Below are positions 1 to 8,379 of a stretch of DNA of 64,000 nucleotides, piece by piece (position 1 is the first letter of the stretch; every line of letters starts with the position of its first letter). Made by a program: the position numbers and the translations under genes. Source of the DNA: Deltaproteobacteria bacterium (lineage in GTDB: Bacteria; Myxococcota; JACPTQ01). Where the stretch lies: contig JACPTQ010000045.1 in the NCBI GenBank assembly GCA_016192705.1, positions 1-64,000 of the forward strand, in the 5' to 3' direction. Below the pieces are notes generated by a model that did not search any database, had not been told where the DNA came from, and was given only the letters and a program-made list of their open reading frames with translations.

Positions 1-1445
1 ATCGTGAACGTCGACCCGTGCCCGAGAGCGCTCTCAACGCGGACGGTTCCGCCGTGCATTTCGATAAGGTGTTTGGTCAAGGCGAGTCCAAGCCCGGCAC
101 CGTCAGGCTTTGTGCCGCGCGAATCGAGCTGCTCGAACTCGCGAAAGAGGCGCGGGATATCGTTCTCGGCGATTCCGATTCCGTTGTCTGTGACCGATAT
201 CTCGACGAGGCCTCCGACGAGCGCCGTGCGAACCTCAACGCGACCGCCACGGGGTGTGAATTTTGTGGCGTTCGAGAGGAGGTTGAGAAGCGCCTGCTCA
301 ATCCGCATGGGGTCAAGGAAAACCTCGATCGCAGGCGGGGTGGGCGTTTCGAGGGACACGCCGGCTTGCACCGCGAGTGGTTCGGCGACCGCGCGCGCCG
401 ACAGAACGACCGACGGGAGGAGCGTCCACTCGGGCGCCAACGTCAGGCGACCCGCCTCGATCTTTGAGACATCGAGAACGTCGTTGACGAGTCGAAGGAG
501 ATGCTGGCCGCTCGACACGACGTTCGTGACAAACTCCCGCTGGCGCGGCGTGAGCGGCCCGAAATGGTTGTCATCGAGAAGTTTCGAAAAGCCGATGATG
601 CTGTTGAGCGGGGTGCGGAGCTCGTGACTCACGTTGGCAATGAACGCGCTCTTGGCGCGGCTCGCGGCCTCCGCGTTTCGCTGCGCCAGCATGAGCGCCG
701 ATTCGTACTCCTTCCACGCGGTGACGTCGCGAACAATGGCGAACGCTTCGTTCGGCGTGTAGGCCACGATGCGGGCTTCAAAGTGCCCTGGCCCCTCGGC
801 CGTTTCGAGCTCATAGGAGACGACCTGCACAGCGCCGGGGTTGTCGCACGCGGTGCGCGTCGCGGCCATGCAGGGCGCGGCGACGTGGGGAGGTAACGTT
901 TCGTCAATGCGCCGCCCAATAAAATCTTGGGGACGCGCGTAGAGGAGCGATTCGCGCGCGGCGTGAAAATCGAGGTAGCGGCCCGTGGCATCGAGGCGAA
1001 AGACGAGGTCGGGCAGCGCGCTGAGCATGGCGGCGCTCCGAGCCGCGGAATCCTGTAATCGCTGCTCGGCGACTTTTTCGGTCGTGATGTCCTCCGCGAT
1101 CTTCGCGTAGTGCGTCGTTTCGCCGACGTTGTTCTGAATGGCGGTGATGACGGCGTGCTCCCAGTAGACGGTGCCGTCCTTGCGGCGATTTCGAAATTCG
1201 CCCGTCCATCGCCCGCGTTCGCGAAGGGTTGCTTCGAGGCTCGCTTGGACAGACGGGTCGGTCCCGAGCGATGCGGCGTTCAGATGGAGCGCCTCCTCGC
1301 GGCTGTATCCGGTGATCGCTGTGAAAGCTGGATTAACGAAGAGGATTTGAGCTTGGGCGTCGGTGAGCATGATGATCGACGGGCTCGCTTCGACCGCGGC
1401 CGCGAGGAACGGCAAGAACTCGCCATAGCTTTCTGTGAATGGCAT
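1..1445 (-). CDS. PAS-PAS sensor histidine kinase, C-terminus outside the window
   Basis: Two-component sensor kinase read from the ATG at 1445 (MPFTESYGEFL); 481 codons are visible and the 3' end lies beyond base 1. Two PAS domains (about residues 12-130 and 140-255, the first with FVNPAFTAITGY) precede a HisKA domain with SHELRTPLNSIIGF (phospho-acceptor His near residue 274). A HATPase domain follows, with the N box LLNLLSNATKF (near 388), DNGIGI and the ATP lid GAGLGLALTKH (near 450). No transmembrane helix is visible, so it is probably cytosolic and senses an internal signal; the ligand cannot be predicted. Its partner regulator is not on the visible side. The kinase assignment is firm from the motifs; the signal and pathway are unknown. 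Confidence 0.93.
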   Translation of the reverse strand, partial: MPFTESYGEFLPFLAAAVEASPSIIMLTDAQAQILFVNPAFTAITGYSREEALHLNAASLGTDPSVQASLEATLRERGRWTGEFRNRRKDGTVYWEHAVITAIQNNVGETTHYAKIAEDITTEKVAEQRLQDSAARSAAMLSALPDLVFRLDATGRYLDFHAARESLLYARPQDFIGRRIDETLPPHVAAPCMAATRTACDNPGAVQVVSYELETAEGPGHFEARIVAYTPNEAFAIVRDVTAWKEYESALMLAQRNAEAASRAKSAFIANVSHELRTPLNSIIGFSKLLDDNHFGPLTPRQREFVTNVVSSGQHLLRLVNDVLDVSKIEAGRLTLAPEWTLLPSVVLSARAVAEPLAVQAGVSLETPTPPAIEVFLDPMRIEQALLNLLSNATKFTPRGGRVEVRTALVGGLVEISVTDNGIGIAENDIPRLFREFEQLDSRGTKPDGAGLGLALTKHLIEMHGGTVRVESALGHGSTFT

Positions 1446-1563
1446 TCGGGGTGCTCTTAATGAGATCAGAGCGTGCCGCGCGGCGCGTTGTCAATGAGCG
1501 GGACACGGGTTAATTATGGTGAGCCGATTGCGCGGGCGATTCGAAAAGGAGTAAGGCGGAACG

Positions 1564-3051
1564 ATGAAGGCAGGATGGTTGTTGTTGGGGCTCGCTGTCG
1601 GGTGTTCGAGTGGAGGCGGGGGCGTGGCGACGAATGTGGATGCGGGCTCGGATGCCGGGGTGGTCGCGGATGCAGGCGCCGGCGCTGACGCGGGAGCGGA
1701 TGGCGGTCTTGACGCGGGCGCTTGGGCGCGCGCGGCCGACGCGGGGTTCAACTTCGCGACCGTCTACGTCCCGTCGAGCGCGGGCGGAACGCAAGGGATC
1801 GCGACGTGGATCGCGTGGCCGAAGACGGCGCAAGCGGCCCGTTACCCGCAAGGCGCCCCCGTCGTCATAAACGTCGAGGGCGGCACCTCCGCGAACGACA
1901 TCCCAGCGCCTGGGTACCCGGGCTATACCGAGTATGGAATTGTCTCGATCGAGCTGATGTTCCCGGGTGGCACCGACATGGGCGCTGCGAGCGGCGGGAA
2001 GTACGACTACCGCGGGCCGAACTGCATTCGCGCACTCGCCGATGTCATCAAGTTTGCGACAGGGCAGCTCTCAGTGGCGTTTGACGGTGGTGCCAGCAAC
2101 ATCTCTCAGGTGGTCGGCTATCCCGTTGTCACAGCCAACGTCGGAATCCTCGCAAACTCGAACGGGGGTAACATCGCGCCGATCACGTTCACTCGACACG
2201 GCGAAGAGCTAGCGGTTGATGGCGGTGGGCGCGTCGCGTGGTACGTCGGCTGGGAAAACCCGGTTGGCGATCATTTCGTCATGGCGGTCCTTAACGGCTA
2301 CACCAGTTACAACCCAAACTACACCCTGAACTCGTGCAACTTTGAGCGGTGCGTCGTTGATTATTCAGAGCTCAGGTACGACAGCGATGCGGGGTTTACT
2401 GCAAAAAACGACGAACCAGACGGTGGTTACATTTTTTTCCCAGGCAAGGTGTACTGGGACTTCAACAACAATGGCGCGTATGACGCTGACGCGGGCGATC
2501 GCCACTGGTCGCCGATGGTTGCGCGTGTCGAAACCGACGGCGGACCGGTCGTTGGGCTGTACCCCGTTGAAGTCGCGGCGCTTCTCGTCGCTGGCGTTTG
2601 GGACGCAGGAATTCCTTCGCCCTATGGGTCTGTCGCAGAGTCATCACGGTTTTGGAGCGATCGGGATGTCGCGGCGGACGGCGGGTTTTGGCGTGCAGCG
2701 GTGCAGAAGTTGCCGTGGCTCGCCGTGTTGGTGCTGGCGACCGATGTCGACCACGTTCAACAGGCGCCCGACCATCCGCACATCAAGATGCAAATCGATG
2801 GCTGGCAGGCGGCTGTGGCCGCGTGGGTGCGGCTCAATCCAGACGCGGTTTACGTCGCGGCGGCCGGGTCGAATACAGCGGTTGACTTGGTCGCGAATCG
2901 AACCTACGCGTGGTCGGATATGGATGCCGGGATTTACTTACCAGAGTCGGTGCTTTCGGGTTTCGTTTACGCGTCGGGCGTGCTCGAAATGGTCGATCGC
3001 GTGCAGGCGAACAACTGGTCAACGAACCTCGCAGCGCCGCTCTGGCCATAA
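1564..3051 (+). CDS. Secreted lipoprotein, alpha/beta-hydrolase-like
   Basis: 495-aa exported protein. The start at 1564 has a good ribosome site (AAAAGGAG, about 10 bases upstream). A short signal peptide ends in the lipobox LAVGC (Cys14), so it is probably lipid-anchored. Residues 25-60 are a low-complexity Asp-Ala-Gly linker, coded by the same GCGGAT/GCGGGA type of hexamer that recurs elsewhere in this window. The body carries YGIVSIELMFPGGTDMG and, further on, a nucleophile-elbow-like ILANSNGGNIAP followed by an alternating strand/helix pattern, suggesting an alpha/beta hydrolase fold. A His near the end (DVDHVQQAPDHPH) could complete a triad. The substrate is unknown. It stands alone, divergent from the kinase upstream and convergent with the PEP-synthase-like gene. 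Confidence 0.75.
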   Translation: MKAGWLLLGLAVGCSSGGGGVATNVDAGSDAGVVADAGAGADAGADGGLDAGAWARAADAGFNFATVYVPSSAGGTQGIATWIAWPKTAQAARYPQGAPVVINVEGGTSANDIPAPGYPGYTEYGIVSIELMFPGGTDMGAASGGKYDYRGPNCIRALADVIKFATGQLSVAFDGGASNISQVVGYPVVTANVGILANSNGGNIAPITFTRHGEELAVDGGGRVAWYVGWENPVGDHFVMAVLNGYTSYNPNYTLNSCNFERCVVDYSELRYDSDAGFTAKNDEPDGGYIFFPGKVYWDFNNNGAYDADAGDRHWSPMVARVETDGGPVVGLYPVEVAALLVAGVWDAGIPSPYGSVAESSRFWSDRDVAADGGFWRAAVQKLPWLAVLVLATDVDHVQQAPDHPHIKMQIDGWQAAVAAWVRLNPDAVYVAAAGSNTAVDLVANRTYAWSDMDAGIYLPESVLSGFVYASGVLEMVDRVQANNWSTNLAAPLWP

Positions 3052-3060
3052 GCGCTGCCG

Positions 3061-5550
3061 TCATTTCGCGCGCGGCGTGACGACGCGCACTTCGCCGGTG
3101 GCGCCGTCGACGCGGACGATGTCGCCGGTTTTGATGAACGACGTCGCGTTGGCCGCGCCGATGACCGTTGGGAGGCCGAGCTCGCGGCCGATGATCGCGG
3201 TGTGCGAGAGGAGGCTCCCTTTTTCGACGACGAGGGCGGCCGCGTTGATCATGAGGAAGACCCAGCCCGGGTCGGTGATTTCGGTGACGAGGATTCTTCC
3301 CGCAACGTCGCGCGCATCGGCGGGGTTGCGAACGACCAGTGCGGGCGCTTCGGCGATCCCAGGCGAACTTCCCTGGCCGTACAAAATGTCGCTCGCGCCT
3401 TCATCGCTCGGGCGGCGCTTAGAGGGGATGGGGCCGGCCCACGCGGCTTTGAGAACGAGGCGACCCTCGGGCTCAACGTCGCCACGGGCCGAGAGTCGCT
3501 CGCGGCGCATTTGGATGCGCGAGCGTGCTTCGGCCGCCGGCATTCGCCCAAGTGCCGCGTCCCAAAGCTCGTCGATAGAGAGTTGATAGACGTCCGTGCG
3601 ATCGCTAAGGACGCCGGCCGTCGCGAGCGTGTCGCCGATCGCGGCGAAGAGGCGACGTAGAATTCCGAAGTAACGCGCGCGATCGAGGCGGGCTTTCTCG
3701 CGGGTGTGAAGAAGGCGGCGGCTGCGGGCGATGAGCGCGCGGATGATAAAGCGCCTGAGCGGCCGCCCGCGTAGGGCGCGGTCGAGCGCGGCCTCACTGT
3801 CGTGGAGGAGTGTTTCTTCTCGCGCGGCCAATGCGGCGACGGTTGTTCCCGAGGCGGCATAGGAGCGCACGAGCTCGACGAGTCGTTCCGGTTGCTCGCG
3901 AAACGACGGCACCTCGAGTTTCAGTTCTTCGAGCGTGCGGTCGCCGAACTCATCGAGGTAGGCCGTCAAAGCGCGACGGAATTCAACCGTCTGCTCACTC
4001 TTTGGCGCCGTCAATCGCGCGGCGAGCTCGACCACGGCGCGAACCGGTTTGACGCTTTCAAGTCCCGGAAGTCCGCAGAAGAGACCGCCGAAAACCCGCT
4101 CCCAGTCTGGTATTCTGGCGCGACGCATCGCACGTCGCGTGAGCCCAAAGACAATCATGAGGAAGAGGTCGTTCAAGAGTGGGCGATTGATGATGCCGAG
4201 GATCCGGTCGTAAAGGTCGTCGTAGACGGCTTTGATTTCGGGAATCGTCATGGCTTTGAAATCGGTGCGGGCGTATCGCTCGTACGTCTCGTTGAACGCT
4301 CGAGCGTATTTGCGAAGGGAGCGACCGAGCGTGAGATACGCCCACGGGAACTTGATCGCGAACCGAGCGATGAGCCCAAGAAATGGCACGACCTCGCGAA
4401 ACCAGCGCCGTGGGGACGCGCTTGCGGCGTCGGCGCCGATCATCTCGTTGAACATCGGAATGATGCGGCGCCCGACGCCCGGGAGGAGCATGAGGATTTG
4501 GTAAAAGTTCGTGAGGTTGTAAAAGACACGCCCCTCGATGTGCGAAATGATCTCCGCGAAGAGCGGGCGGGTTTTCTTGATAAAGGCGCGCGAGATTCCG
4601 AGGCGTTCCGCGGCGCGGCGAAAGTTGACGTCGTAGCCGCGTTGGGCCAGGGAAAAGGTGAGGGGCGAGACGATGCCGGGGTAGCTTTCCGTGATGTTGC
4701 TGTTGTCGTACACAATCCAGCGGCCTTCGGGGATCGACGTGATGGGGCGCGATTGCAAGATGGCGATGCGCCCTCTGGCATCGATCGCCCATTCGATGTC
4801 TTGTTCGCGCCCGAAGTCGCGTTCGATTTTGAGCGCGAGCGAGGCGAGCCGTCGGATGTCGTCATCTGAGAGGACCCGGGCATCGCGAAGCGATTCGGGA
4901 ACGTCGGTGATTTGCGTCCCGGCGCCACGGCTTTCGTTGAACGTCACTTGCCTCGTTTTGTGAGCCGCGCGCGATTCGATGCGGTGCGTGAGGCGATCGT
5001 AAGTATAGGTGTCGGTCTCGACGCGGTCGGCGACGACGCCTTCGCCGAGGCCGAAACCGGCGGCGATGACGAGATGATGGAGGCGTCCGGTTGGGTCGGA
5101 GGTGAAGAGAACTCCGGCACAGGCGGCCGGGAACATCTCTTGGACGACGATCGACATCTCGAGGTTTGCAATGAATTCATCGATGTTATCGATCGCCAAT
5201 TTCTCACGCGCGTACGTTGCAACGCGCGGGTCGAAGACAGAGCGTGCGACCGATTCGATCGCCGCGGGCAGATCGCGGCGTGACACGAAAAGGTGTGTCT
5301 CGAAGAGCCCAGCCATCGCGGTGCGCGCTTGGTCCTCGGCGGACGCAGACGATCGGACGGCAAACCGCGCATTCGCGGGGAGCGAAAAGAGAAGGCGCTC
5401 GTAGGCACTCTCCCGATCCCTCTCGGAGGTTTGGCGGAAAAGTTCGGCTGGAATGACGACAAAGGGCGGGACGGGAAACCCAAGCTCCCGTAATCGCGCG
5501 AGGTTTTGCGCTTTTCCCCCGTGCGCCGAGGGTGCTTCTACGCAATCCAT
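3061..5550 (-). CDS. PEP-utilising phosphotransferase (PEP synthase / rifampin phosphotransferase-like)
   Basis: 829-aa cytosolic enzyme of the pyruvate-phosphate-dikinase superfamily. The N-terminal third is the ATP-grasp domain (GGKAQNLARLRELGFPVPPF; later DIEWAIDARGRIAILQSRPI). The middle, about residues 300-700, is a helical part of no specific known function. The C-terminal swivelling domain has the phosphohistidine motif GSLLSHTAIIGRELGLPTVI, with the His at residue 783. Order and length match rifampin phosphotransferase and short PEP synthases better than PpsA, because the TIM-barrel PEP domain is missing. Such enzymes move the beta-phosphate of ATP through the His to a small substrate. 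The start lies inside the end of the UbiA gene (13-bp overlap), so the two are translationally coupled and probably act on related molecules. The substrate is not known. Confidence 0.85.
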   Translation of the reverse strand: MDCVEAPSAHGGKAQNLARLRELGFPVPPFVVIPAELFRQTSERDRESAYERLLFSLPANARFAVRSSASAEDQARTAMAGLFETHLFVSRRDLPAAIESVARSVFDPRVATYAREKLAIDNIDEFIANLEMSIVVQEMFPAACAGVLFTSDPTGRLHHLVIAAGFGLGEGVVADRVETDTYTYDRLTHRIESRAAHKTRQVTFNESRGAGTQITDVPESLRDARVLSDDDIRRLASLALKIERDFGREQDIEWAIDARGRIAILQSRPITSIPEGRWIVYDNSNITESYPGIVSPLTFSLAQRGYDVNFRRAAERLGISRAFIKKTRPLFAEIISHIEGRVFYNLTNFYQILMLLPGVGRRIIPMFNEMIGADAASASPRRWFREVVPFLGLIARFAIKFPWAYLTLGRSLRKYARAFNETYERYARTDFKAMTIPEIKAVYDDLYDRILGIINRPLLNDLFLMIVFGLTRRAMRRARIPDWERVFGGLFCGLPGLESVKPVRAVVELAARLTAPKSEQTVEFRRALTAYLDEFGDRTLEELKLEVPSFREQPERLVELVRSYAASGTTVAALAAREETLLHDSEAALDRALRGRPLRRFIIRALIARSRRLLHTREKARLDRARYFGILRRLFAAIGDTLATAGVLSDRTDVYQLSIDELWDAALGRMPAAEARSRIQMRRERLSARGDVEPEGRLVLKAAWAGPIPSKRRPSDEGASDILYGQGSSPGIAEAPALVVRNPADARDVAGRILVTEITDPGWVFLMINAAALVVEKGSLLSHTAIIGRELGLPTVIGAANATSFIKTGDIVRVDGATGEVRVVTPRAK

Positions 5551-6422
5551 TTTGCAACCGCCCAGTCGACCACGGGAACGATGGCGACGCCCGCGCCGAA
5601 GACTTCAGCGGCTGGGCGAAGGCGCGCGGATCCGCGCGACGGGTCGCGAAAGAAGCGGATGAAAACGACGAGGGGGTAAACGAACGTTGCGAGCTGAAAG
5701 CTGATGCTGAACGCGGGGCGTTCGAACGTCGCGCTGTACGGTATAAGGATCGCGGCTTGGGCGGCGATGAAAAAAATGGCGACGCCGATCGAGCGCCGGA
5801 AGCCGAGCATCGACGAAAGCGTCTGGTAGCCCGCGACTTCTTCTTGCGGTGCGCGGGTTTTGCGTGCGAATTCAAAGACGCCACCTTGCGGGAAGAACCA
5901 GGCGAGGACGAGGAGCGGGGGTGTCACATCGCCGAGCGCGGCGAGATACGCGGTAAGGCAGATGACGACGGGGACGTGCGTTATGAACGCGAGAACGCGG
6001 TTGTTCGCGATAAGGTCCCAGGCGAAGAAATTGTAGATCATGAGAACGCTGAAGCCGATGAGGAGCGCGAAGGCGACAAGGGCGTTTCGGGCGAATGCAA
6101 AGTTGGCGGCGACCATGAGAGCGGCGCAAAGCCAGCCGAGAATGCGAAGGTCGCGTTTCGTGATGCGCCCGGCCGGGAGCGGGCGGCTGGGGAAAAACTG
6201 CGCGTCGACGTCGGCGTCTTTGAATTCGTCGAAGACACGATAGTAAAGGAGAAAGAGGAACGTCGTGAGGGCGCCGACGGCAATTTCGAGGGCGCCGAAG
6301 CGGCTCGCGACGTTTGCCCTTTGGGTCGAGATGATGACTGAGCCGGTGAGCGCGAGCGCAAAGACGATGCGCGGAATCGGCGGGTACATCTCGCGAAGGT
6401 AAACGAGCCAGCGGTTTAACAT
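5538..6422 (-). CDS. UbiA-family prenyltransferase, integral membrane
   Basis: 294-aa polytopic protein with about seven to nine hydrophobic segments. The family's first Asp-rich motif is present as YYRVFDEFKDADVDAQFFPS (residues about 60-80), followed by RPLPAGRIT, both typical of UbiA enzymes that join an isoprenyl diphosphate to an acceptor in the membrane. The second Asp-rich motif is weak (EFARKTRAPQEEVAGYQT is at the expected place), so catalytic competence is likely but not certain. The gene overlaps the start of the PEP-utilising enzyme downstream by 13 bp, forming a two-gene operon. The acceptor (quinone, lipid or other) cannot be read from the sequence. Confidence 0.85.
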   Translation of the reverse strand: MLNRWLVYLREMYPPIPRIVFALALTGSVIISTQRANVASRFGALEIAVGALTTFLFLLYYRVFDEFKDADVDAQFFPSRPLPAGRITKRDLRILGWLCAALMVAANFAFARNALVAFALLIGFSVLMIYNFFAWDLIANNRVLAFITHVPVVICLTAYLAALGDVTPPLLVLAWFFPQGGVFEFARKTRAPQEEVAGYQTLSSMLGFRRSIGVAIFFIAAQAAILIPYSATFERPAFSISFQLATFVYPLVVFIRFFRDPSRGSARLRPAAEVFGAGVAIVPVVDWAVAKWIA

Positions 6423-6478
6423 AACGACCGCGAACGACGCCGCATTTGGAAGTTGTAGCGTGTGGCGTTGGGATCGTC

Positions 6479-6699
6479 TAGCAGGTTGCTGAAAAACGCC
6501 CGCCGCGCGCTCCGGTTGGCTCCGCAGCTCCGCGCTCGCAGACCTTTGGGTCTGGTCGCTCTTCGGGCGTTTCCATAAACCAGCGGAAACCCACGCGTTT
6601 CAGATGCGCCCTCAGAGTCGCTGCTGCACCAACCGTGCGCGCGGCGAGCGTTTTTAGTCACCCCTTACGGGCTTCAAGTGGTTTTTCAGCAACCTGCTA
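6479..6699. mobile_element. MITE-like element with 19-bp perfect terminal inverted repeats
   Basis: A 221-bp segment is bounded by TAGCAGGTTGCTGAAAAAC (6479-6497) and its exact reverse complement (6681-6699). No open frame inside resembles a transposase, so it would be non-autonomous. No clear target-site duplication is visible beyond the TA at each tip. It fills most of the roughly 310-bp gap between the UbiA gene and the membrane protein ending at 6736; short frames crossing it are not credible genes. The transposase family cannot be named from the ends alone. Confidence 0.75.
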
Positions 6700-6735
6700 A
6701 GCGACTGGGGGTGACAAGGCAAGACTCAATGCCGG

Positions 6736-8352
6736 TTACTGCGACGGCGCCTTCGGGAGCGCGCCATGGCGTGCCGCCACCTCGCGGAGACGCGCGATCC
6801 ACTCGGGCAGGTGCGGCGATCGCCTTGCATACAAATCATCGGTTGGGCCTGACGCGATGCGCACCCAGTCTTCGGGAACGGCGCCGCCCAAAAACGCGGG
6901 CGCCGGCATCACCAAGAAGTCAGCGGGGAGTTGTGCGTAAAGCGCGGGAAGGTGATGGGCGTTTTGGCCCGTCTGCCGAATTTCAACGATCTGATGCGTC
7001 ACCGCCGAGACCACCGGAGGAGCAACAAAGCGACCGTCGATCGTGACGCTGAGGCGCGGCCAACCATGGTAAAGGATGTAGCCGCCCCAGTTCGGGATCG
7101 TTCCGATCCGGGCCCGAATACCGGATTCAGCGAGGAGGGCTGTCGTCAGCGTGGGGAAATACCGCGCGTCGACCGTCGTCGCGCGTGCCTCGATCGCGGT
7201 GCCAAAGCTCGGGTAGTCGAGCGCTTCGTAATGAACCGTGATGACCGTGACGGCCGTGGAAGCGAGCGCCAGGCGTACGCTCGCCCACTTCGACGGCGTT
7301 CGCTGGACGACTCGTTCGCGGGGCGGATCCTCGGACAGGCGTTTCCACGCAACGTAGAGCAGCAAGAGTGCAAGCGCGCCGAAGTAAAAGAAGCGCCACC
7401 AGCCAAGCGATAAGACAACAAAGAAGAGGGCGAGAATCAGCTCGCGCGGGGCACCCTGGACGCGGCGCCGCTCTGGATCTAGTCGAATCACGTTCCACCA
7501 GCGCCAAGCGACGATCAACCAGCCGATGAGTGCGGCCGGGCTAAACAGACGGGCAAGGACACCGTGCGGGAGCCTCGCGCCGCTCTGGCGCGCCGTCACC
7601 GCGGGCCACGCGAGGAATTCGTCGATATAGCTGACCGGTTCGAATCTAAACGTCGACACCCAGTCGAGCGAGGCGGGCGCGACCACGCAGCCCAACGCGG
7701 CGCCGAGCGTGAGCATTAGGGCACGACCGCGCAGCTGATCTATTTTGACCACGTGTTCGTAAATAAGGATGAGAGCGGAAAGCGCCAAGAGCCCCAGGAG
7801 ACCACTCCATGCGGGAATGTTGTGGAGGCTCGCCCAAACGAAGAACGCCAGAAACGCGTAGAGCCAGAGCCATCGGTGAAGTCGATGAAGCGCGATGACG
7901 GCGAACGTGAGGAGCAGATCGAACGTAAACCCAAACAGGTGCGGTCGAAGCCGGATGCGGTCGTGAAAGGCGGCGAGCAAGAGGAGCGCGAAGAGCGTTG
8001 CGAGGCTGGGCGCGCATTTGAGGCCGCGAAGCGCTGCGTAGAATCCGGCTAAGGTGCCAGAGAACCAAACAGCGTGGACCCAACGCACCGCCGGAAGCCC
8101 CAGCCGTCGGTCGATCCACGCGACGAAGAGATCGTAGAGCCAGTAAAGTGTGTCGTACGGCTGGGCGGGATCGGCGGCGGACCAGATGTTGGCGACCGGC
8201 AATCGCCCCTCGTCGAGGATCGAGCGCCCGACCGTTATGTGCCAGAAGATATCCGTCTCCCAGATCGGCGTGAGGGCAACGAAAAACGCGACGCCCACCA
8301 CAAGGGCGACGGCGAATGAATCCCAAAGGCGTGTGCGGTAAGGGCGAGCCAA
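6736..8352 (-). CDS. Polytopic membrane protein, GT-C glycosyltransferase-like
   Basis: 538-aa integral membrane protein with about ten transmembrane helices. After the first helix it carries WETDIFWHITVGRSILDEG, an acidic first periplasmic loop like those of GT-C lipid-linked-sugar transferases. A soluble C-terminal part (about residues 395-538) follows the last helix. The frame begins at a TTG (8352) preceded by GATAGGA; no ATG fits better. It lies 27 bp downstream of the DUF2079 membrane protein, so both are probably co-transcribed and may act in the same envelope glycan or lipid pathway. Sugar donor and acceptor are unknown. The GT-C link rests on topology and the acidic loop only. Confidence 0.6.
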   Translation of the reverse strand: MARPYRTRLWDSFAVALVVGVAFFVALTPIWETDIFWHITVGRSILDEGRLPVANIWSAADPAQPYDTLYWLYDLFVAWIDRRLGLPAVRWVHAVWFSGTLAGFYAALRGLKCAPSLATLFALLLLAAFHDRIRLRPHLFGFTFDLLLTFAVIALHRLHRWLWLYAFLAFFVWASLHNIPAWSGLLGLLALSALILIYEHVVKIDQLRGRALMLTLGAALGCVVAPASLDWVSTFRFEPVSYIDEFLAWPAVTARQSGARLPHGVLARLFSPAALIGWLIVAWRWWNVIRLDPERRRVQGAPRELILALFFVVLSLGWWRFFYFGALALLLLYVAWKRLSEDPPRERVVQRTPSKWASVRLALASTAVTVITVHYEALDYPSFGTAIEARATTVDARYFPTLTTALLAESGIRARIGTIPNWGGYILYHGWPRLSVTIDGRFVAPPVVSAVTHQIVEIRQTGQNAHHLPALYAQLPADFLVMPAPAFLGGAVPEDWVRIASGPTDDLYARRSPHLPEWIARLREVAARHGALPKAPSQ

Positions 8353-8379
8353 GCGTCCTATCTCAACGTGATGCGCGCA

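Noticed and set aside
2342-3586. 414-codon plus-strand frame spanning the end of the hydrolase-like lipoprotein
   Set aside because: Ser/Arg-rich, crosses the convergent end into the opposite-strand PEP-synthase-like gene, and has no recognisable domain.
6416-6661. 81-codon minus-strand frame in the gap after the UbiA gene
   Set aside because: It runs through the end of the MITE-like element into flanking DNA and has a composition typical of chance frames.
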